A stretch of 64,000 nt of DNA from Pseudomonas songnenensis (GTDB taxonomy: Bacteria > Pseudomonadota > Gammaproteobacteria > Pseudomonadales > Pseudomonadaceae). The translations under genes were made by a program, and so were the position numbers. Position 1 is the first letter of the stretch, and each line of letters opens with the position of its first letter. The stretch is taken from positions 62,504-126,503 of the forward strand of contig NZ_RFFN01000008.1 of the NCBI RefSeq assembly GCF_003696315.1. The letters are read 5' to 3'. The notes beneath the pieces are model-generated. The model searched no databases. It saw nothing but the letters and a program-made list of their open reading frames with translations, and was not told the DNA's origin. This document shows positions 59,177-64,000 of the stretch, piece by piece.

Positions 59177-59187
59177 CTCCCTTGGTA
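59177..59187 (-). promoter_or_regulatory. Shared element TACCAAGGGAG upstream of the cytochrome operon
   Basis: The same 11-mer as at 54528-54538, again on the minus strand and again about 111 bases before the leftward ATG (59065). The 308-base gap 59066-59373 between cytochrome and exaA otherwise shows only GC-rich sequence, with a GCCGCCGGCATGCGGCGGC hairpin near 59325-59343. No ORF or RNA gene was seen there. Confidence 0.5.
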
Positions 59188-59373
59188 CTGGGTTTTACCA
59201 CCACCTTTGGCACCGCACTGGTAGCAAGGCTAAATCACCCGGGGTTCGGGAAGGATTCCCGGCATCGGCGGGAGCTTTTCCGTGTCGGCTTCCACTGCGC
59301 GCTCCCAATAATCGAATCGCCAGGCCGCCGGCATGCGGCGGCCTTGTCCGAATCGACCAAGGGAATCGCAACC

Positions 59374-61245
59374 ATGACAACAAGATCGAACCCCGGCAGC
59401 AAACGCCCACTCGCCCTCGCCGTGCACTGCCTTGCACTGGCGGGCAGCCTGGCGCTGGCCGGCGCCGCGCATGCCAAACCGGTCAGCTGGGAAGACATCG
59501 CCAACGACCATCTTTCCACCACCAACGTGCTGCAGTACGGCATGGGAACCAATGCACAGCGCTGGAGCCCGCTGGCGCAGGTCAACGAAAGCAATGTGTT
59601 CAAGCTGACGCCCGCCTGGTCATTCTCCTTCGGCGACGAAAAGCAGCGCGGCCAGGAATCCCAGGCCATCGTTCACGACGGCGTGATCTACGTGACCGGC
59701 TCCTATTCGCGGGTGTTCGCCCTGGATGCGAAGACCGGAAAGCGCCTGTGGAGCTATGCCCATCGCCTGCCCGACGACATCCGCCCCTGCTGCGACGTGG
59801 TCAACCGCGGCGCCGCCATCTATGGCGACAAGATCTACTTCGGCACCCTCGATGCCCGCGTCGTGGCGCTGAACAAGGACACCGGCAAGGTCGTGTGGAA
59901 CAAGAAGTTCGGCGACCACGCCGCCGGCTACACCATGACCGGCGCGCCGACGCTGGTCAAAGACGGCAAGACCGGCAAGGTACTGCTGGTGCACGGCAGC
60001 TCGGGCGACGAGTTCGGCATCGTCGGTAAGCTGTTCGCCCGCGACCCGGACACCGGCGAGGAAGTCTGGATGCGCCCCTTCGTCGAAGGGCATATGGGCC
60101 GTCTCAACGGCAAGGACAGCACACCGACCGGCGACATCAAGGCGCCGTCCTGGCCGGACGATCCCAATCACCCGACCGGCAAGAAGGAAGCCTGGAGCCA
60201 GGGCGGCGGCGCCCCGTGGCAAAGTGCGAGCTTCGATCCCGAAACCAACACCATCATCGTCGGCGCGGGCAACCCGGCCCCCTGGAACGGCTGGGAGCGC
60301 ACCAGTGATGGCGGCGACCCGAAGGACTACGACAGCCTCTACACCTCGGGCCAGGTCGGCGTCGATCCGAGCACCGGCGAGGTGAAGTGGTTCTACCAGC
60401 ACACCCCGAACGATGCCTGGGACTTCTCCGGCAACAACGAGCTGGTGCTGTTCGACTACAAGGACAAGGCCGGCAAGACCGTCAAGGCCACCGCCCACGC
60501 CGACCGCAACGGCTTCTTCTATGTGGTGGACCGCAAGGACGGCAAGCTGCAGAACGCCTTCCCCTTCGTCGACGGCATCACCTGGGCCAGCCATATCGAC
60601 CTGAAAACCGGGCGACCGGTCGAGAACGAGGGCCAGCGACCACCCAAACCGGAGCCGGGCGAGAAGCACGGCAAGTCGGTCGAAGTCTCCCCGCCCTTCC
60701 TCGGCGGCAAGAACTGGAATCCCATGGCCTACAGCCAGGACACCGGCCTGTTCTATGTGCCGGCCAACCACTGGAAGGAGGACTACTGGACCGAGGAAGT
60801 CAGCTACAAGAAGGGCTCGGCCTATCTCGGCCAGGGCTTCCGCATCAAGCGCATGTACGACGATCACGTCGGCATCCTGCGCGCCATGCACCCGACCACC
60901 GGCAAGGTGGCCTGGGAACACAAGGAAAAACTCCCGCTGTGGGCCGGCGTGCTGGCGACCAAGGGTAATCTCGTCTTCACCGGCACCAGCGACGGCTACT
61001 TCAAGGCCTTCAACGCGAAAACCGGTGACGAGCTGTGGAAATTCCAGACCGGCAGCGGCGTGATCTCCCCGCCTGTGACCTGGGAACAGGACGGCGAGCA
61101 GTACATCGGCGTAACGGTCGGTTACGGCGGTGCCGTACCGCTGTGGGGCGGCGACATGGCCGTGCTGACCAAGCCGGTCGCGCAAGGCGGTTCGTTCTGG
61201 GTATTCAAGCTGCCGGATTGGGAGAAAAAGACCGCCAAACGATGA
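59374..61245 (+). CDS. exaA: PQQ ethanol/alcohol dehydrogenase, calcium type (ExaA/PedE)
   Basis: A 623-residue quinoprotein, exactly the length of P. aeruginosa ExaA. The signal peptide is about 34 residues (ending AAHA). The vicinal disulfide is C139-C140. The catalytic Asp is D350 in AWDFSGNNE, followed by S352 where lanthanide enzymes have Asp; this marks the calcium form. Propeller motifs such as DAKTGKRLW and NKDTGKVVW repeat along the chain. It oxidises ethanol and other alcohols in the periplasm, feeding cytochrome c550. The start is ATG at 59374; the long upstream frame is not coding. It diverges from the cytochrome gene. Confidence 0.95.
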   Translation: MTTRSNPGSKRPLALAVHCLALAGSLALAGAAHAKPVSWEDIANDHLSTTNVLQYGMGTNAQRWSPLAQVNESNVFKLTPAWSFSFGDEKQRGQESQAIVHDGVIYVTGSYSRVFALDAKTGKRLWSYAHRLPDDIRPCCDVVNRGAAIYGDKIYFGTLDARVVALNKDTGKVVWNKKFGDHAAGYTMTGAPTLVKDGKTGKVLLVHGSSGDEFGIVGKLFARDPDTGEEVWMRPFVEGHMGRLNGKDSTPTGDIKAPSWPDDPNHPTGKKEAWSQGGGAPWQSASFDPETNTIIVGAGNPAPWNGWERTSDGGDPKDYDSLYTSGQVGVDPSTGEVKWFYQHTPNDAWDFSGNNELVLFDYKDKAGKTVKATAHADRNGFFYVVDRKDGKLQNAFPFVDGITWASHIDLKTGRPVENEGQRPPKPEPGEKHGKSVEVSPPFLGGKNWNPMAYSQDTGLFYVPANHWKEDYWTEEVSYKKGSAYLGQGFRIKRMYDDHVGILRAMHPTTGKVAWEHKEKLPLWAGVLATKGNLVFTGTSDGYFKAFNAKTGDELWKFQTGSGVISPPVTWEQDGEQYIGVTVGYGGAVPLWGGDMAVLTKPVAQGGSFWVFKLPDWEKKTAKR

Positions 61246-61250
61246 GTCGA

Positions 61251-61278
61251 GCCGTGCCCGCCATCGCGCGGGCACGGC
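61251..61278 (+). terminator. Hairpin after exaA
   Basis: GCCGTGCCCGC / GCGGGCACGGC, an 11-base perfect stem with a 6-base loop, five bases after the exaA stop. It has no T run and might be a partial terminator that lets some transcript reach the pentapeptide gene. Confidence 0.55.
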
Positions 61279-61404
61279 CTCATGCCCTCAAGGTACAGCG
61301 GTTCGCGCGGCATGCCTGGCCTCGCCGGCTCCGGGTTGGCGCTCTCGTCGACAGGCCAGAAACGCCACGCGACCGCTTTTCATTTCCTGCCTCAGGTGAC
61401 GCCC

Positions 61405-62058
61405 ATGAACACCCCTTGCCGTTTGCTTTTGCCACTGGCCCTGCTCAGCAGCGCCGCGGTCTTCGCCGCGGATGACGGTCCCTTGACCGTCAACGGCTGC
61501 GTGCTACAGCCCGACAGCCAATGCGCCAACGCCGACCTGCGCGGCGCCGACCTCAGCAATCAGGACCTGCGTCGGATCAACCTCGCTGGTGCCAACCTCT
61601 CCGGCGCCAACCTGCGCCACGCCAACCTCGACCTGGCCAATCTGGAAAAGGCCGACTTCACCGACGCCACGCTGAACCGGGCAAGCCTGCAGCAGGCCAA
61701 CCTGCGCCTGGCCAACTTCACCAATGCCCGACTGATCGCCGTGCAGGGCTGGGGGTTGTTCGCGCAAGCGGCGCAGTTCAAGGGCGCCGATCTCACGGGT
61801 GCCTATCTGGAATTCGCACGCATGAGCGGCGCGAAGCTGCACGGCAGCACGCTGCACGCCGCCGATCTGGAGATGACCTGGCTGAGCAAGGCAGACCTCA
61901 AGGGCGCCGATCTGACCGACGCCAATCTGCAGGAAGCCAAACTCAACGAAGCCAACCTGGCCGATGCCATACTGACCGGCGCTCGGCGGCATTACGCAAC
62001 GTTCCAAGGCACCAACATGGAGGGCTGCAAGGACTGTCCGCATGACTGGGAAAAGTGA
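61405..62058 (+). CDS. Exported pentapeptide repeat protein
   Basis: A 217-residue protein with a signal peptide (about 1-22, LLSSAAVFAA), a short Cys-containing start (NGCVLQPDSQC), and then about 30 pentapeptide repeats of the A(D/N)LxX type (ADLRGADLSN, ANLSGANLRHANLDLANL, ADLTDANLQEAKL). These fold as a right-handed quadrilateral beta-helix. The C-terminus ends MEGCKDCPHDWEK, giving two more cysteines. Its place right after exaA matches the Pseudomonas ped region. A role as periplasmic scaffold or partner of the dehydrogenase is an inference. Confidence 0.88.
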   Translation: MNTPCRLLLPLALLSSAAVFAADDGPLTVNGCVLQPDSQCANADLRGADLSNQDLRRINLAGANLSGANLRHANLDLANLEKADFTDATLNRASLQQANLRLANFTNARLIAVQGWGLFAQAAQFKGADLTGAYLEFARMSGAKLHGSTLHAADLEMTWLSKADLKGADLTDANLQEAKLNEANLADAILTGARRHYATFQGTNMEGCKDCPHDWEK

Positions 62059-62188
62059 TCCGTCCGGGCAGCTGCAGCAGCGACCATGCAGTGCCTCAAT
62101 CAACGCGATAGAAAGCGTGCACTAACGAAAACTCATACGGCGCCGATGAAGTGACTGGGCAGTCTGCCCTTCACTGGATGCCAATAAG

Positions 62189-63505
62189 ATGTTCAATAAC
62201 CACCTCAAACGAGAACTGGCCGAGCTACGCGAGGAAGTCGCGACCGACCGCCAGATCAGGGACTCGTTGTACAGGGAAATGATGGTCCTGGAACTGGACC
62301 GGCAAGGACGCATCCAGTACGCCAACGAACTGTTCCTGAACGAAATGGGCTATCGCCGTGACGACATCGTCGGCCGTGCGGTGGATGACTTCTTCACTGC
62401 ACAGTTTCGCGCCGAGCCGAACTACGCCCGCCTCAAGACGGCCATGCAGCGCGCCGAACACGTCAGTGGTGCGTACCGATTGCTGCGTGCCGATGGCCAG
62501 GAAGCCTGGCTGCGTTCGATCTGGCAACCAATCAAGGGCTCGGACGGCACGCTGCACCACTTCACCCTGTGCGCCACCAACCTGACCCGCACCATCGAGG
62601 CTTCCCGCGAGCATGAGAGCGTGATCAACGCCCTGCTGCGCTCGACTGCGGTGATCGAATTCGACCTGAGCGGACATGTCATCACGGCCAATCAACGGTT
62701 TCTCGACGGCATGGGCTACCGCCTGGAGCAGATCAAGGGCAAGCACCACCGCATGTTCTGCGAGCGTGAAGAGGCCGACTCCCCGGCCTACCGCGAGTTC
62801 TGGGCCAGCCTGAACCGCGGCGAGTACATTGCCGAGCGCTTCAAGCGTATCGACGCGCACGGCCAGGCGGTCTGGCTCGAGGCCACGTACAACCCGGTCC
62901 ACGATGCCTACGGCAAGCTGTACAAGATCATCAAGTTCGCCACGGTGATCACCGATCAGGTCAATCGTGAACTGGCGGTCGCCGAGGCCGCGACCATTGC
63001 CTACGACACCTCGCAGCACACCGACCTCAGCGCGCAGCGTGGCGCGCAGGTGGTTCAGCAGACTGTGGATGTGATGCATCGCATCGCACAGCAGATGCAG
63101 GACGCCTCCGATGGCATCGAAGCGCTGGACAAGCAGTCGCAGCTGATCAGCGCCATTCTCAAGACCATCAGCGGCATCGCCGATCAGACCAACCTGCTGG
63201 CGCTCAACGCCGCCATCGAAGCCGCCCGCGCCGGCGACCAGGGCCGCGGCTTCGCCGTGGTAGCCGACGAGGTGCGCCAGCTGGCTGCGCGTACCAGCAC
63301 CGCCGCCAAGGAAATTGTCGGCGTGGTACAGAAGAACCAGGACCTGGCCCAGGCCGCCGTGCACAGCATGTCCAGCAGCCGTGACCAGGCCGAACAGGGC
63401 CTGGAATTCGCCAACCAGGCCGGCGCGGTCATTGTCGAGATCCAGGACGGTGCACAGCGGGTAGTCAGTGCTGTCGGCCAGTTCGCCAGCCAACTGAAGA
63501 GCTGA
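62189..63505 (+). CDS. Soluble PAS-PAS chemoreceptor (BdlA-like)
   Basis: A 438-residue methyl-accepting-type protein with no transmembrane helix. Two PAS domains (about 30-130 and 150-255; the second has [18 protein letters not shown]) are followed by a short signalling domain with the hairpin tip [37 protein letters not shown]. The length and layout match BdlA of P. aeruginosa (417), which drives biofilm dispersal through c-di-GMP. Like BdlA, the coiled coil is short. It is cytoplasmic and probably senses redox or a small molecule. A start at 62189 (MFNNHLKRE) is likely. Confidence 0.9.
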   Translation: MFNNHLKRELAELREEVATDRQIRDSLYREMMVLELDRQGRIQYANELFLNEMGYRRDDIVGRAVDDFFTAQFRAEPNYARLKTAMQRAEHVSGAYRLLRADGQEAWLRSIWQPIKGSDGTLHHFTLCATNLTRTIEASREHESVINALLRSTAVIEFDLSGHVITANQRFLDGMGYRLEQIKGKHHRMFCEREEADSPAYREFWASLNRGEYIAERFKRIDAHGQAVWLEATYNPVHDAYGKLYKIIKFATVITDQVNRELAVAEAATIAYDTSQHTDLSAQRGAQVVQQTVDVMHRIAQQMQDASDGIEALDKQSQLISAILKTISGIADQTNLLALNAAIEAARAGDQGRGFAVVADEVRQLAARTSTAAKEIVGVVQKNQDLAQAAVHSMSSSRDQAEQGLEFANQAGAVIVEIQDGAQRVVSAVGQFASQLKS

Positions 63506-63620
63506 CGGTATGCTTGCCGGAGGGCGCGTGCCGGGCATTCGCGCCCGATCCGGCGATGCGATCTAGACTGTGCAGGCATGCTCCAAGCGCCCACCCGGCT
63601 GATTCTTCGAGGACCGACGA

Positions 63621-64000
63621 TTGAGCCAGAAGCCCTTAATTCACATCGTCCAGCCGGCGGATACCGAGGGGCTGCCGGCATTCGCCGGTATGCCGCTCGA
63701 GCGCATCAGCATGCCCGCGACAGCTGTCGAGTTTGCGCTGGCGGCGACTGAGATCCTGCAGGCGTCTTGCATTGGTTTCGATACCGAATCCAAGCCCACC
63801 TTCAAGGTCGGTGAGCTTTCCAGCGGCCCGCACCTGATCCAGTTCGCCACGCTGGAAAAGGTCTATCTGCTGCGGGTCGGCATGCCTGGTTGTACGGAGG
63901 CGGTTCGTGCCGTGCTGCAAGCACCGGGGATAGTGAAGATCGGTTTCGGCCTGAAATCCGATCACTCCCGGCTGCGCAGCAAGCTGAACATTCAGCCGGC
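63621..64000 (+). CDS. 3'-5' exonuclease domain protein (RNase D/DEDD-like), 5' part
   Basis: A reading frame from TTG at 63621, after GAGGA, runs open to the window end without a stop (126 codons seen). The exonuclease I motif GFDTESKPTF puts the catalytic Asp54 and Glu56 in place, and GFGLKSDHSRL is the Exo II region. The family is the DEDD 3'-5' exonuclease domain found in RNase D, WRN and several stand-alone proteins. The C-terminal part, which would tell RNase D from a stand-alone exonuclease, is missing. The ATG at 63689 is another possible start but would leave only 30 residues before Asp54. Confidence 0.82.
   Translation, partial: MSQKPLIHIVQPADTEGLPAFAGMPLERISMPATAVEFALAATEILQASCIGFDTESKPTFKVGELSSGPHLIQFATLEKVYLLRVGMPGCTEAVRAVLQAPGIVKIGFGLKSDHSRLRSKLNIQP

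Noticed and set aside
59620..61275. 551-codon open frame antisense to exaA, and a similar 592-codon frame at 52597-54375 opposite the pedH-like gene
   Set aside because: Both mirror strongly coding sequence on the other strand; their translations are low-complexity and match no family.

Overview
The window is about 64 kb of high-GC, gene-dense chromosome from a gamma-proteobacterium of the Pseudomonas group, most likely the Stutzerimonas (Pseudomonas) stutzeri lineage. From memory, the order metH / cysI / yhdH-sohB / SCP2-kinase-SDR / nudC-fimL / ldcA / dnaQ-rnhA / gloB-mltD / npp transporter / fabI matches the P. aeruginosa block around PA1806-PA1843. I see no rRNA, tRNA, CRISPR array, insertion sequence or prophage, so most of the window is core chromosome. 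The right-hand third carries an accessory alcohol-oxidation island.

Layout. 1-4 kb: the end of a DUF421 membrane protein, a tiny ORF, topoisomerase IB, and a reverse-strand pair of a REC-CheC response regulator and a PAS-GGDEF diguanylate cyclase. 4-11 kb: nfuA with an IscR-like box, cti (periplasmic haem fatty-acid isomerase), and metH preceded by a MetR-type box. 11-15 kb: an acyltransferase, the nicotinamide riboside salvage pair pnuC plus kinase, a DMT exporter and a DUF1883 protein. 15-20 kb: an MFS transporter, an RlmN-like radical SAM protein, a leucine-rich-repeat protein kinase with a membrane-protein neighbour, and an Hsp20 gene behind a perfect Anr/FNR box. 20-23 kb: cysI and its DUF934 partner, flanked by two unannotated 33-residue genes. 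23-29 kb: acuI/yhdH and sohB, diverging from a lipid-related operon (histidine phosphatase, SCP2, APH-type kinase, SDR) whose promoter carries a PsrA-like palindrome. 29-39 kb: a TSUP transporter, nudC, fimL, an enoyl-CoA hydratase, lysine decarboxylase ldcA, dnaQ, rnhA, a methyltransferase and gloB. 39-51 kb: mltD, an HDOD protein, the peptide ABC transporter nppA1A2BCD and fabI. 51-52.5 kb: an SDR dehydrogenase divergent from an AraC-type regulator.

52.6-62 kb is the most interesting region. Two PQQ alcohol dehydrogenases bracket a set of periplasmic accessory genes. One has the Asp-x-Asp lanthanide signature (PedH type); the other has Asp-x-Ser (ExaA/PedE, calcium type). Between them lie cytochrome c550, a MxaJ/XoxJ-like binding protein, a SoxYZ-like carrier, a metallo-beta-lactamase-fold hydrolase and a second binding protein, and an exported pentapeptide-repeat protein follows. 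An 11-base element lies about 111 bases upstream of both leftward transcription units. No PQQ synthesis gene or ped/exa regulator is in the window, so these must be elsewhere. The window closes with a soluble PAS-PAS chemoreceptor like BdlA and the start of a DEDD-type 3'-5' exonuclease.
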